A DNA stretch of 64,000 nucleotides from Nitrospirota bacterium. GTDB taxonomy: Bacteria; Nitrospirota; Leptospirillia; Leptospirillales; Leptospirillaceae. Position 1 is the stretch's first letter, and each line of letters opens with the position of its first letter. The translations under genes were made by a program, and so were the position numbers. Below, one piece after another: positions 34,610-44,229 of the stretch. The notes under the pieces are model-generated. The model was not told where the DNA came from and did not search any database. It saw only the letters and a program-made list of their open reading frames with translations. The stretch is from the NCBI GenBank assembly GCA_021828375.1, contig JAKARS010000003.1:43056-107055 (forward strand), given 5' to 3'.

Positions 34610-36321
34610 TCACCGGAGAAGACGTCGGTGCGGGTAATGCCGCCCACCAGCCTCCGGGTGTGCTGGTTGTCGATGACCGGAAGGAACTCCAGGTCCCGCT
34701 CGTTCATTCGGGCAATGGCGGTCAGGATCGGATCGTCGACGGTGACCGTGACGACATTGGTGACCATGATCTGGCCGACGGTGGTCTCCGCCCACTTCTC
34801 CGGCGGGACCCGGTCGAGGTCGTAGAGGGAGATGATCCCGATCAGCTGGAGGCCCGTCGGACCCTCCTGCGTGACGGGGTAGATCCGGTGGAGATGGCGA
34901 AGAACAAAGTGCTCCCGAAACTCGGCCAGTGTCAGGTCTGCGGGGGCGCTGACGATGTTCCTGAGCATGGCGTTCCTGACGGGAAGATGGAAACGGTTCG
35001 CGAGATGGATGTCCTCCCGGTCCCTCTGATGGGTGGAAATGGAGGTGGTCCCGCTGACCACGTAACTGACGACCGTGCCGATCAGGCCGGGGATCAGGTA
35101 GCCCGAACTGTGGGTGGCCTCGGCAATGAAGACCACGGCTGCGAGAGGGGTCTTGTATCCGGCGGCGAGGAAGGCGGACATTCCCATGACCACGCCGAAG
35201 TCGTAAGGCTCGAGCCCCGCCACCTGGGCGACCACCGATCCGGTGGCGGCCCCGAGGGAGAGAAGGGGGAAGAAGGATCCGCCGATTCCCCCGGCGGAAA
35301 AGGTGAAGATGACGGCGATGGCCTTGAGGAAGAAGAGCTCCAGGGCCATATCGATGGGAACATTCCCGGTGAGAAGGTGCTGGATGAAGATGTATCCGGG
35401 GCCCAGGGGAAGCGCCTCTCCCCAGGCCCGGGTGGCGACATACCCGGTCAGCCCCAGGATCAGGGCTCCGAGGAAGGGGCGCAGTCCGATCCGGTGGCGC
35501 GACCCTTCGGAGAACCATCGTTTGGTCTGTCGGTAGATCCGGATAAAGGCCGCCGTGAGAAAGCCGCAGACAACGCCGATCACAATGACCGACAGGAAGT
35601 CCTTGAAGTGGAACTGGGCCTTGGCGGCCAGCTGGAAGAGGGGAGCCGTTCCCACGAGGCTCACCATGACGATGTAGGAGGAGACGCTGGAGATCAGCGT
35701 CGGGACCAGGGCGTTGGGGGCGATGTCGGAGCGGTAGGGGACCTGGAGGACGAAGATCGCTCCCGTGAAAGGGGCCTTGAACATGGCGGAGAGCCCCGCG
35801 GCAGCTCCCGCCAGAAGCATGACCCGTTGCTCTTCGTAGGGGATGCGCAGCCAGCTGAAGGTGCGGTCCACCAGGGAGCTGACGACGCCCCCGATATAGG
35901 TGGAGGCCCCTTCGAGACCGGCCGATCCCCCAAATCCCAGGGTGGAAATGTAGGCCGGGATCTTGAAAAGGGCATTCCTGAGGGGAAGCTTGCCCCGGTA
36001 CTCGTGGTAGCTCTTGATGATCTCTTCCGTACCTCCGGCATTGTCGACCCGACCCGAAGCGAGAATGTAGCGGGCGACCAGGACGCCGGCCATGGGGATG
36101 AGAATGACGACGAGGTGGTTTTTGAAGGCGGTGTTGTAGAGGGTGAGAAAGAGAAGGCGATAGACAACGCGTTCGATGAGGTAGACAAGAAATCCGGTGG
36201 TCACCCCGATCAGGACCGAGATGAAGAGCGTCCGCCAGAAGATGTTGAGACGGGTCACATGGCCCAAGATCTGGCGGGCATTTACCCGGAATCGGCGCCG
36301 TATCTGCATGGCGGGGCTCAC
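34591..36321 (-). CDS. ClC-family anion channel/antiporter with CBS domains
   Basis: A 576-residue protein with the ClC membrane domain (about 25-430) and a C-terminal pair of CBS domains (about 440-576) that usually bind adenine nucleotides. The gating glutamate is kept as Glu137 in SAGLEGAS, but the usual selectivity motifs are altered: NAGGTEE stands where GSGIP is expected and GGIGGSFFP where GxFxP is expected. Chloride or another anion is the likely substrate, possibly useful for acid or anion stress. The GTG at 36321 has AGGAG a few bases upstream; ATG at 36310 is an alternative. Confidence 0.88.
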   Translation of the reverse strand: MSPAMQIRRRFRVNARQILGHVTRLNIFWRTLFISVLIGVTTGFLVYLIERVVYRLLFLTLYNTAFKNHLVVILIPMAGVLVARYILASGRVDNAGGTEEIIKSYHEYRGKLPLRNALFKIPAYISTLGFGGSAGLEGASTYIGGVVSSLVDRTFSWLRIPYEEQRVMLLAGAAAGLSAMFKAPFTGAIFVLQVPYRSDIAPNALVPTLISSVSSYIVMVSLVGTAPLFQLAAKAQFHFKDFLSVIVIGVVCGFLTAAFIRIYRQTKRWFSEGSRHRIGLRPFLGALILGLTGYVATRAWGEALPLGPGYIFIQHLLTGNVPIDMALELFFLKAIAVIFTFSAGGIGGSFFPLLSLGAATGSVVAQVAGLEPYDFGVVMGMSAFLAAGYKTPLAAVVFIAEATHSSGYLIPGLIGTVVSYVVSGTTSISTHQRDREDIHLANRFHLPVRNAMLRNIVSAPADLTLAEFREHFVLRHLHRIYPVTQEGPTGLQLIGIISLYDLDRVPPEKWAETTVGQIMVTNVVTVTVDDPILTAIARMNERDLEFLPVIDNQHTRRLVGGITRTDVFSGEWANLL

Positions 36322-36442
36322 TGTCTCCTGCCGGTCATGGCTGCCCGGAAAAAAGTCATAAGAATGTCAACCTGCTCAAAGGATAGCGCCGCCGGGACGG
36401 GATTGCAAAAGGATCTCTCCAAAAGGAGGCAGGTCCTCTTTG

Positions 36443-37747
36443 TCACGGCGATCGAAAAAGACCGGCCGAGAGGGCCCGGAGCTTGTCGAGAGGGGAGAGG
36501 GGCTGGATCTTCTCTCCCCCGATGGTGGTGACGATTTTTTTCTCGAGGGAGGGAATCCGTCCGATTCCTCGGAACGACGCCTCCCGGGCTGCCACGACCA
36601 GAGGGTGACCCGAGTTCCACACAAAGGTCATCTCGTCGGCCAGGGCGTGGAGGGCCCGGATCACCGGCTGGCGGCGGGATTCGTATTCGAGAAGCTGCTC
36701 CCGTGTGGTCAGGGGGCCGCGGAGAAGGGCTTTGGCGAGGATCGGAGCCAGAACCCGTCCATCCTCCATGGCCTGATTCCGTCCCTGGGCCACGTGGGGG
36801 TTCATGGCATGGGCCGCATCCCCCATGAGGACGACCCCATCCCGGACCCATTGCTTGAGGTCGACCTTCCAGACGGGAAGGGGAAGATATCGGGCCGGAT
36901 CGTCGTATCCCTGGGCCTTGGCCACCCGAGAGAATCCCGGGACAAGGGCCTCAAGTCGGGCCAGGAGGGAGGCCGTCCCTTTTGCAAAAAATCTTTCCCG
37001 GTCCGAATCCGGGAGCAGCAGGAGAAAGAATCGGCGTCTTTCGGAGACCGAGAAGAAGAAAAAAATGAAGCGGGGACCAAGAAAGTAACGCCCGGTCGCC
37101 TCGAGAAGGGCCCGAGGGAGCTCCTCCCCTTCGGGAAGGAGCAGGGATCCTCCAAGGTAGGAGTCCTGGTAGGGGACAATTCGGCCATTGTCCTGGGCCA
37201 GCCCCGAGAGCTCCCGGACCCGCGAGTGTCGACCGTCGTCTCCCACAATGACTCGGGCCAAGATGCGTGTGGCCGTCCCGTCGTGTTGACGGGCAGTGAC
37301 CTCGACTCCCTCACTGTCAATGGAGATCTGTGTCAGCTCCGTTCCGAAACGGAGGAGGATGTTGGGGTGGGAAGAGAGGCTCCGGGCCAGGATCTGGTCC
37401 ATCTGATGGGGTTCGATGGCGAGGGCAAAGGGGTGGGAGCTCTGTCCCCGGTCATAGTGGGAGCGCATGAGGAGCCGGCCGTTGCCATCAAGAAAGTCGA
37501 AGGAGCGATAGAGCGTATGGGGAGCGGACAGGAGCTCGTCCATGAGGGAGAGCTCCGACAGGATCCCCAGCCCCAGGGGCTGGACAAGCTCTCCCCGGTG
37601 AACGGGAGAGAGGTCGGGGCGCTTGTCCAGGATCAGGACCCGGAATCCCAGGGGGGCCAGATAGCAGGCCAAGGTGAGAGCGCCAATTCCCGCTCCGGCG
37701 ATGACGACATCAAAGGCCTCGGTTTTTTGTGGGGTCTCAGGGGTCAT
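36443..37747 (-). CDS. FAD-dependent monooxygenase, UbiH/PHBH family
   Basis: A 434-residue flavoprotein hydroxylase. It shows the dinucleotide motif VVIAGAGIGALTLA near the N-terminus, the DG motif GDDGRHSRVR and the second FAD motif GDAAHAMNPHVAQGRNQAMEDG (split as GDAAHAMNPHVAQG and RNQAMEDG). The substrate is unknown; an aromatic, quinone or polyene precursor is the family range. ATG 37747 is chosen, with GGGAG nine bases upstream; the longer frame to 37879 lies inside the preceding gene. It overlaps the lipoprotein gene by 11 bases, so it is translationally coupled to it. Confidence 0.85.
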   Translation of the reverse strand: MTPETPQKTEAFDVVIAGAGIGALTLACYLAPLGFRVLILDKRPDLSPVHRGELVQPLGLGILSELSLMDELLSAPHTLYRSFDFLDGNGRLLMRSHYDRGQSSHPFALAIEPHQMDQILARSLSSHPNILLRFGTELTQISIDSEGVEVTARQHDGTATRILARVIVGDDGRHSRVRELSGLAQDNGRIVPYQDSYLGGSLLLPEGEELPRALLEATGRYFLGPRFIFFFFSVSERRRFFLLLLPDSDRERFFAKGTASLLARLEALVPGFSRVAKAQGYDDPARYLPLPVWKVDLKQWVRDGVVLMGDAAHAMNPHVAQGRNQAMEDGRVLAPILAKALLRGPLTTREQLLEYESRRQPVIRALHALADEMTFVWNSGHPLVVAAREASFRGIGRIPSLEKKIVTTIGGEKIQPLSPLDKLRALSAGLFRSP

Positions 37748-39383
37748 AGAAGGCGGCTCCCGGATGGGGGGGGCGATCGGGAAGATAGGCAAGGGGAAGG
37801 AGGCGAGCGAGACGCCGCCCCGTCTCCAGGAAGGCCTGGTCGAGGGCCGACTTTCTCCCGAAGCCCCGTCCCGTGGCATCGAGAGGAAGAAAAAGAAGAA
37901 GCCCCTGGGAATCCTTCAGCGTCACCGTCATGTGAAGGTGGACGGTGGCGACGGAAAAGTCCGAATGGGAGAGACGGCTTGTGTCGAGAGCGAGGGCTGC
38001 GATGGCCAATTCCGCGTGCGGAGCGGGCAGGGGGAGACCCTGGGGGGCCAAGGGGCAGGCAAGCGTTTCTCCCTTGTGGACACAGAGGGTGATGCCGGCT
38101 TTCCCCAACGGGTGGACCAATCCCTTTTCTGCCGCCCGGCGGATCTCCTGGTCCGATGCCGTTGGGAGGACAAGCTGAAGGGGAAAGAGCGGGCGTCTGT
38201 GGTAGAAGGTGAAGTGGACATCGATAAGGGTCTTGCCCAGAAGTTGCCGGAAAAACGGCCGGTCAAGAGGCGAGCCGGGCTCCGGACGATAGGTTCCCTC
38301 AAGGGTTCCCCGGGAGAGGGGAACATGAATTGTCCGGATGAGACAGCGGCCGTCTCCCCGGGATCCGGTGGCGGAGCAGTCGAGGGAGAGACGGGGATGA
38401 TAGCGGTAAGGAGGCTGCCGAAGCAGAAAAGTCTCCCAGAAGAGGGTGTCAGGGGAGAAGGGGGTCTCGGGAGCCTTGTAGATTCCCGGAAGCGGGGGAA
38501 AGACGAGGTGTTCCGGTTTTTCCGGAGGAAGGAGCGTTCCATGAAAGGCGAGCCCCGACACACCGGCCGTGCGGGAGGAAATCCGGGTGCGGGTCCCTTC
38601 ACGAAGACGGGCGGGGGGATCGGGACTCTCACGAAGAACAAGGGGAACGTGCTCAGGCCGAAGAGAAAGGTCGAGGCCCCGGAGGAGGGCTCGCCAGAGA
38701 TGGGCGGCGGCGGACCGTTCGCGGTCGACCCGGGGGCGATCTGATTTTGCGAATGATTGAAGCGAGTGGATCTTCCTAGATGTCTCCAGGGCCAGGCGTA
38801 TGTCCCGAAGGGCCCGGGCGCCATCTCCCTGAGAGATCTCCTTCTGTCCAAGGTCGAGGAGGCGGGAGAGCTTCCTTTCGTTGTCCCGGTCTTTTCTTGC
38901 GAGTGTTCGGGTGATCCTCCGAAGATAGGCGGACGGGACGGAAACGAGCAGATAGAGTGAGGTTTTGTGGATATAGGGACGCTCGTGGCTCTGGATGTAG
39001 GTGCGGATCCAGCTGTCCGTCACCCGGGGCCCCCCGACCGGATCCTCCCGGAGCCAGCGCGTGGCTTCGGCGGGAGACAGGAGATATCCTTGTTGTGCCA
39101 GGGGGGCTCTCATCTTTGCCAGTGCGTGGGCCAGGGCTTTTTTTCGGGCCGTCTCGGGAGACTTTTCCTTGTGAGCGTGGCCGGTGAAGAAGAGTTCGTC
39201 GGGAGTGCTTTGGGGAGGATGGAGCACAAAGAGGGGCGGAGTCTCGGGCTCCTGACGAAGAAGCAGGGGGGGCGAAGGTGAGGAAAAGGAAGGAATGAAG
39301 GTGCAGGAGCCCGCAAACAAAAGGGAGAGGATGCGGAACCCGGACAGCCGGGAGGCTGTCCGGGAGGGGCGGGAGACTGACAA
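37737..39383 (-). CDS. Putative lipoprotein of unknown function
   Basis: A 548-residue protein with an N-terminal signal and lipobox (LLFAGSC, Cys27 from the TTG start), so probably anchored in a membrane on the periplasmic side. Residues ~70-200 (ARKKALAHALAKM, KTSLYLLVSVP) recall the LPP20-type domain of surface lipoproteins, with a helical repeat-like stretch after it (QKEISQGDGARALRDIRLAL). The remainder shows no family I recognise. A TTG start at 39383, eight bases beyond the zwf stop, is the best in-frame choice; no good Shine-Dalgarno is visible. It is coupled to the downstream monooxygenase. Confidence 0.65.
   Translation of the reverse strand: MSVSRPSRTASRLSGFRILSLLFAGSCTFIPSFSSPSPPLLLRQEPETPPLFVLHPPQSTPDELFFTGHAHKEKSPETARKKALAHALAKMRAPLAQQGYLLSPAEATRWLREDPVGGPRVTDSWIRTYIQSHERPYIHKTSLYLLVSVPSAYLRRITRTLARKDRDNERKLSRLLDLGQKEISQGDGARALRDIRLALETSRKIHSLQSFAKSDRPRVDRERSAAAHLWRALLRGLDLSLRPEHVPLVLRESPDPPARLREGTRTRISSRTAGVSGLAFHGTLLPPEKPEHLVFPPLPGIYKAPETPFSPDTLFWETFLLRQPPYRYHPRLSLDCSATGSRGDGRCLIRTIHVPLSRGTLEGTYRPEPGSPLDRPFFRQLLGKTLIDVHFTFYHRRPLFPLQLVLPTASDQEIRRAAEKGLVHPLGKAGITLCVHKGETLACPLAPQGLPLPAPHAELAIAALALDTSRLSHSDFSVATVHLHMTVTLKDSQGLLLFLPLDATGRGFGRKSALDQAFLETGRRLARLLPLAYLPDRPPHPGAAFYDP
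39341..39362 (-). other. Hairpin at the zwf/lipoprotein junction
   Basis: A perfect 9-bp inverted repeat, CGGACAGCC (39341-39349) and GGCTGTCCG (39354-39362) with a 4-base loop, 29 bases after the zwf stop and within the first codons assigned to the lipoprotein. No T-run follows. It may lower expression of the downstream genes or stabilise the zwf message. Confidence 0.45.
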
Positions 39384-39390
39384 GGCCGTC

Positions 39391-40920
39391 TCAGACGGGC
39401 TCGGGGTCGTCGAGCCGGTCCTTCTCCTCGGGCCCGTCGGTCCCTGCCGTATAGAAGCGCAGGGGAGAGAGTTTGGAGAGATCGCCCAGGAGGGGGGCGA
39501 TGAAGGTCCAGGAACGTTCCACTTCGTCATTTCTGGCAAAGAGCGTCGAATCTCCCACGATCGCATCATGAAGAAGTCGCTCATAGGCGTCGGGCGCCTT
39601 GTCGCGGTAGGCCGTCTGATAGGAAAAGTCCATCTCCACAGGGTCGATCACCAGGCGTCCTCCCGGACGCTTGATCCCGAAGCGGAGGGCGATGCCTTCG
39701 TTGGGCTGGATCCGGATGATGAGCTCGTTGGGAACCGTGCCGGGGCATCCGGCCAGACGGAAAAGCGCGAAGGGAAATTCCTTGAAGACGATGCGGATGG
39801 TGGTCTCCCGGCGGGTCATGCGCTTCCCTGCGGTGAGGTAAAAGGGAACTCCGGCCCATCGCCAGTTCTGGACTTCGACCTTGATCCGGGCAAAGGTCGG
39901 GGTGTCGGAGGTGGGGGGGATCTTGGGTTCGTTGCGGTATCCGGGAACGGGAACACCATCCACTTCTCCCACCGTATATTGTCCTCGGACGATGACCTTC
40001 GGGATCTCTTCTGTCCGGATCGGCTTGAGGGAGCGCAGCACCTTGACCTTTTCGTCCCGGATGGCCTGGGCCTCGAAGGCCACCGGCGGCTCCATGGCGG
40101 TCAGGGTCATCAGCTGGAAAAGGTGGTTCTGAACCATGTCCCGGAGGATCCCGGCCTCCTCGAAGTAGTCTCCCCGACCCTCCACGCCGACCGCCTCATG
40201 GACGGTGATATGGACGCTCTTGACGTGGACATTGCTCCACAGGGAGCCGAAAGCCGGGTTGGACATGCGAAAGACGACGATGTTCTGGACGGTTTCCTTG
40301 CCGAGATAGTGATCGATGCGGAAGACCTGATTTTCCCGGAAGACCTGAAGCACCTCGCGGTTGAGGTCCTGAGCCGAGGCGAGATCACGTCCGAAGGGTT
40401 TTTCGATGATGATTCGGGTGAACCCTCCGCCCGTGGCGGTCTCCCCCTCGTTGATCGTCGAAAGCCCGTAGGTGCCGAGATTGCGGATGATGGGCACGAA
40501 GTAGCTCGGCGGGGTTGCCAGGTAGTAGAGAACGTTGCCCTGGGTGGGTTTTCGGAATTCGTCGGAAAGAAGGGTGGTGCGGAGGGCATTGTAGCCATTG
40601 GGATCGTCAAAGGTCATGGCATGATAGAAAATCCTCTTCTCAAACTCGGGGAAAAGGTCGAGACGTCCAGTATTTCTTGCAAATGTCTGGACCGATTCCC
40701 GGATCTCTTCCCGGAATTCGAGGTGGGTTTTCTGACGGCGTGCGACTCCCAGAATCCGGGTTTCCGGGTGAAGGAGTCCATCCACGGCCTGATCGAAGAG
40801 TGCCGGAAGAAGTTTTCTATGCGTGAGGTCGCCAGAGGCCCCGAAGATGATGATGGTGAGGGGAGCCGTGGCGCCGTTATTCGTTGGGGCTCCGGAAGCA
40901 GCCTCAGAGAGTTCTGGCAC
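39391..40920 (-). CDS. zwf: Glucose-6-phosphate 1-dehydrogenase
   Basis: A 509-residue enzyme that oxidises glucose 6-phosphate with NADP+ to start the oxidative pentose phosphate pathway. The NADP motif is IIFGASGDLTHRK (24-36), EKPFGRDL is at 173-180, and the active-site signature RIDHYLGKE (201-209) carries the conserved His and Lys. The GTG start has AAGGA about seven bases upstream. It lies directly after tal in a tkt-tal-zwf block. The gluconate-phosphate enzymes (pgl, gnd) are not in the window. Confidence 0.97.
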   Translation of the reverse strand: MPELSEAASGAPTNNGATAPLTIIIFGASGDLTHRKLLPALFDQAVDGLLHPETRILGVARRQKTHLEFREEIRESVQTFARNTGRLDLFPEFEKRIFYHAMTFDDPNGYNALRTTLLSDEFRKPTQGNVLYYLATPPSYFVPIIRNLGTYGLSTINEGETATGGGFTRIIIEKPFGRDLASAQDLNREVLQVFRENQVFRIDHYLGKETVQNIVVFRMSNPAFGSLWSNVHVKSVHITVHEAVGVEGRGDYFEEAGILRDMVQNHLFQLMTLTAMEPPVAFEAQAIRDEKVKVLRSLKPIRTEEIPKVIVRGQYTVGEVDGVPVPGYRNEPKIPPTSDTPTFARIKVEVQNWRWAGVPFYLTAGKRMTRRETTIRIVFKEFPFALFRLAGCPGTVPNELIIRIQPNEGIALRFGIKRPGGRLVIDPVEMDFSYQTAYRDKAPDAYERLLHDAIVGDSTLFARNDEVERSWTFIAPLLGDLSKLSPLRFYTAGTDGPEEKDRLDDPEPV

Positions 40921-40980
40921 AGGGAATCCTTTCGGTAGGGGCGCCTCCCAAAGGGCGCCATGTGGAGGTCCGCAGGAGCC

Positions 40981-42150
40981 TCAGGCTCTTTTTTTTGAGG
41001 CGATTTTGCGTTCGGTGCTTTCTATCAGGCTCTCGAAGGACTTGTTGAAGGATTGGACCCCTTCCGTGATGAGCTGATTGTAGGCGGCCTCAAGGGAGAT
41101 GCCTAGGCTTGCCAATGCGTCGAGGATGCGGTGGGGGTCCTCAAGGGGAGCTCCTTTGGTGAAGCGGTCAACGGTGCGTGCCACGATCCCGTGGTCGGCA
41201 AATGCCCGAAGGGTTTCGAGGGGAACGGTGTTCACCGTGTCGGGCCCGATCAGGTTGTCCACGTACAGAGTATCCGAGTAGGCGGGGTCCTTGGTGCCGG
41301 TCGAGGCCCAAAGCGGACGCTGGACGGAGGCTCCGGCCTTGGCCAGTGTTTTGAAGTCAGAGGAGGAAAAAAGGCTCCCGAAAAGCTCATAGACAATCCG
41401 GGTATTGGCGATGCCGGCCTTTCCCCGCAGCTCTTTGGCCTTTTGGGAGACGGAAGGGTCGGACGATCCGCCGGAAAGGGCGTCGAGCTTCTTGTCGATC
41501 AGGGTATCGAGGCGGCTGATGAAGAGGCTTGCCACGCTGCGGACCCGGGAGGGATCCTTGCCTGCGGCATGGTAGGCCGTGAGGCCGTCGATATAGGCCT
41601 GGGCAGACTGTCGGTAGGCGTCCGGAGAAAAGAGAAGGGTGACATTGACGGAGATTCCTTCCGAGATCAGCTGCCGAATGGCGGGAATTCCCTCCGGGGT
41701 CCCCGGAATCTTGATCAGAAGATTGGGTCGGTCCACCATCCGGTGGAGGGTTCTGGCTTCGGAAATCGAGGCTTCGGTCTCGTGGGCCAGGAGGGGGTTG
41801 ACCTCGATCGAGACAAATCCGTCAAGAGTTTTGGAGCTTTCATAAACGGGACGGAAAAAGTCGCAAGCTCGTTGAACATCCCTGACCATGAGGGTCCGAA
41901 TGATCTCCGAAGCCGAGAGGCCTTGGGCAGAGAGGGAGACGATGTCGGCATCATAGTCCGAGGATCCGTTGATGGCCTTTTCAAAGATCGTGGGATTGGA
42001 GGTGATCCCCCGGACCCCCGTCTCGTTGATCAGGCGGTCAAGCTCTCCGGAGTCCATGAGGTGGCGGCTGATGGAGTCGAGCCAAAGGCTCTGCCCTTCG
42101 CGAAGAAGGTCGGCGATGCGTCCGGTCGGGGCGTATTTGAGTGAGGACAT
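40981..42150 (-). CDS. tal: Transaldolase
   Basis: A 389-residue transaldolase of the longer bacterial type. It transfers a dihydroxyacetone unit between sugar phosphates in the non-oxidative pentose pathway. The Schiff-base lysine is Lys147 in LLIKIPGTPEG; other family blocks are GITSNPTIFEKAI, VSIEVNPLL and GISVNVTLLFS. Two ATG codons lie close together; the second (42150) has AAGGAG six bases upstream and is preferred over 42156, which abuts that site. It follows tkt after 33 bases. Confidence 0.96.
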   Translation of the reverse strand: MSSLKYAPTGRIADLLREGQSLWLDSISRHLMDSGELDRLINETGVRGITSNPTIFEKAINGSSDYDADIVSLSAQGLSASEIIRTLMVRDVQRACDFFRPVYESSKTLDGFVSIEVNPLLAHETEASISEARTLHRMVDRPNLLIKIPGTPEGIPAIRQLISEGISVNVTLLFSPDAYRQSAQAYIDGLTAYHAAGKDPSRVRSVASLFISRLDTLIDKKLDALSGGSSDPSVSQKAKELRGKAGIANTRIVYELFGSLFSSSDFKTLAKAGASVQRPLWASTGTKDPAYSDTLYVDNLIGPDTVNTVPLETLRAFADHGIVARTVDRFTKGAPLEDPHRILDALASLGISLEAAYNQLITEGVQSFNKSFESLIESTERKIASKKRA

Positions 42151-42183
42151 GGACATCTCCTTGGATGGGACCTGGTCTGTGGC

Positions 42184-44229
42184 CTAGAGGGCAAGTTCGG
42201 GCCAGCATTCTTTAATGCGGGCCATGATTTTGGGAACGGAGAAGCCGAACTCCTCCATGAGGCGTTCGTAGGGAGCCGAAGCGCCGAAGTGGTCAAGCCC
42301 CACGGCAATTCCCTTTTCTCCCACATAGCGCCAGGCGGAGAGGGTGCTGCCGGCTTCGGCAAAGAGGCGAAGGGAGGCGCCGCCCAGGACCGAGTCACGA
42401 TAGGCCTTGTCCTGGCGATCGAAGAGCGTCGTGCAGGGAAGGCTGACGAGGCGCGTCGGAACCGACCGTCCTTCGAGCTCGTCCTGCAGCTTCCAAAGGA
42501 GGGAGACCTCGGAGCCGGTTCCCATCAGGGTGACCACGGGAGCCTTGGACGCCTCCCGGAGGATGTACCCCCCCCTGCGAACCCCGGAGAGGACCCGTTC
42601 GAAGGGAACGTCCAGAATGGGAAGGGCCTGGCGGGAGAGGATGAGGGAGACGGGCATCGAGTCCTGCTCGGTGATCCAGTCCATGGCCGCAAGGGTTTCA
42701 TTGGCATCGGCCGGTCTCATCACCGCCATGTTGGGGAGGGCCCGGAGGGAGGTGAGGTGTTCCACCGGCTGGTGGGTCGGCCCGTCCTCTCCCAGTCCGA
42801 TGCTGTCGTGGGTGAGGACGTACAGGACCGGAAGCCCCATGAGGGCCGAGAGGCGCATGGCTCCCTTCATGTAGTCGGAAAAGACAAGAAACGTCCCTCC
42901 GTAGGGGCGAACCCGAGTCAGGGCCATTCCGTTCATGATTCCCCCCATGGCATGCTCCCGGACGCCGAAGTGGAGATTGCGTCCCCCGGGGGTCGCAATC
43001 TGGCAGTCGGTTTCCCCCTTGATGAGCGTGTTGTTTGAGGGTGCAAGATCCGCCGATCCGCCGAAGAGAAGGGGCTGCATCCGGGAGGCCTCCTGCAGGA
43101 CGGTTCCGAAGGCCTGCCGCGTGGCCATGGGCTTGTCGGTGGGGGCGAAGGGGGTGAGACGTCCGGCAAGTCCCGAGGCGTGATTGCCGTTGACCACCGC
43201 CGACTCGAAAAGATCGGCTTCCTTGGGGAAGGAGGCCCGATAGCGGGCAAAGGTCTCGTTCCAGGCAGCCTCCAGCCCTGCGCCCTTTTGCCCGATTTCG
43301 GCAAAGACCGGACGAACCTCGTCGGGAATGAAAAAGTCGGGGGACGGGGGCCAGCCGAGGCGTTCCCGGGTTTTCTTGACCTCCTCTGCGCCCAGGGGAG
43401 ACCCGTGAACGTGGGCGGTGTCCTGATAGGTGGGGCTTCCATAGCCGATGTGGGTGCGGATGGCGATCATCTTCGGTTTGTCTTTTTCGTTGGGAAGGGC
43501 TTTTTCGGGATCGGTGGCCCAGTCCAGGGCATCGCGGATGGCCGAGGTGCTGTTACCGTCAGAGATCTCGCGAACGGCCCATCCCAAGGCCCGGAAGCGA
43601 GCCGGTACGTCTTCGGTGAAGGCGAGGTCGGTGCTTCCATCGATGGAGATGTGGTTCCTGTCATAGAGGCAGATCAGATTGGAGAGCCCCTGGTGGCCCG
43701 CAAAGGAGGCCGCCTCATTGGCGACCCCTTCCATCATGTCGCCATCCCCGCAGGTGACAAAGACCCTGGGGTTGAGCAGGGCCATCCCGGGACGGTTGAA
43801 GGTCGTGGCGAGGTGGCGAAGGGCCAAGGCCATCCCCACGGCATTCGCGAATCCCTGACCCAAGGGGCCAGTGGTGGTTTCTATCCCCCGGGTATGGTGG
43901 TATTCAGGATGGCCAGGTGTCTGGCTTCCCCATTGCCGGAAGGACTTTAGATCCTCCATTGTCAGGCCAAATCCCGTCAGGTGGAGAAGGGAGTAAAGCA
44001 ATGCCGATGCGTGACCGCCCGAGAGAACGAAGCGATCCCGGGCCACCCAGTCGGGGTTTCTCGGGTTGATCCGGAGATAGTCCCGCCAGAGGACAAAAAC
44101 GGGAGCGGCAAATCCCATGGGCGTTCCGGGATGTCCCGAGTTGGCCTTTTGAACGATGTCAACGGAGAGCATTCGAAGGGTATTGATCGCCCGGAGTTCT
44201 GTCTCTGGAGTCAGGAGGGGGTGAGGCAT
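42184..44229 (-). CDS. tkt: Transketolase
   Basis: A 681-residue TPP enzyme moving two-carbon units between sugar phosphates, shared by the pentose phosphate pathway and carbon fixation cycles. Motifs include KANSGHPGTPMG, the TPP motif GDGDMMEGVANEA, the catalytic-site GEDGPTHQPVEHL and the HGSPLGAEEV loop. ATG 44229 has AAGGAG eight bases upstream; the longer frame to 44325 has no ribosome site. It is the first gene of the leftward run to 32529. Confidence 0.97.
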   Translation of the reverse strand: MPHPLLTPETELRAINTLRMLSVDIVQKANSGHPGTPMGFAAPVFVLWRDYLRINPRNPDWVARDRFVLSGGHASALLYSLLHLTGFGLTMEDLKSFRQWGSQTPGHPEYHHTRGIETTTGPLGQGFANAVGMALALRHLATTFNRPGMALLNPRVFVTCGDGDMMEGVANEAASFAGHQGLSNLICLYDRNHISIDGSTDLAFTEDVPARFRALGWAVREISDGNSTSAIRDALDWATDPEKALPNEKDKPKMIAIRTHIGYGSPTYQDTAHVHGSPLGAEEVKKTRERLGWPPSPDFFIPDEVRPVFAEIGQKGAGLEAAWNETFARYRASFPKEADLFESAVVNGNHASGLAGRLTPFAPTDKPMATRQAFGTVLQEASRMQPLLFGGSADLAPSNNTLIKGETDCQIATPGGRNLHFGVREHAMGGIMNGMALTRVRPYGGTFLVFSDYMKGAMRLSALMGLPVLYVLTHDSIGLGEDGPTHQPVEHLTSLRALPNMAVMRPADANETLAAMDWITEQDSMPVSLILSRQALPILDVPFERVLSGVRRGGYILREASKAPVVTLMGTGSEVSLLWKLQDELEGRSVPTRLVSLPCTTLFDRQDKAYRDSVLGGASLRLFAEAGSTLSAWRYVGEKGIAVGLDHFGASAPYERLMEEFGFSVPKIMARIKECWPELAL

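Noticed and set aside
34660-36531. 623-codon plus-strand ORF opposite the ClC gene
   Set aside because: It is fully antisense to a gene with clear ClC motifs and shows a Gly/Asp/Glu-rich composition without any domain, typical of an antisense shadow in GC-rich DNA.
36440-38092. 550-codon plus-strand ORF opposite the monooxygenase and lipoprotein genes
   Set aside because: Antisense to a FAD monooxygenase with intact motifs; low-complexity charged composition.
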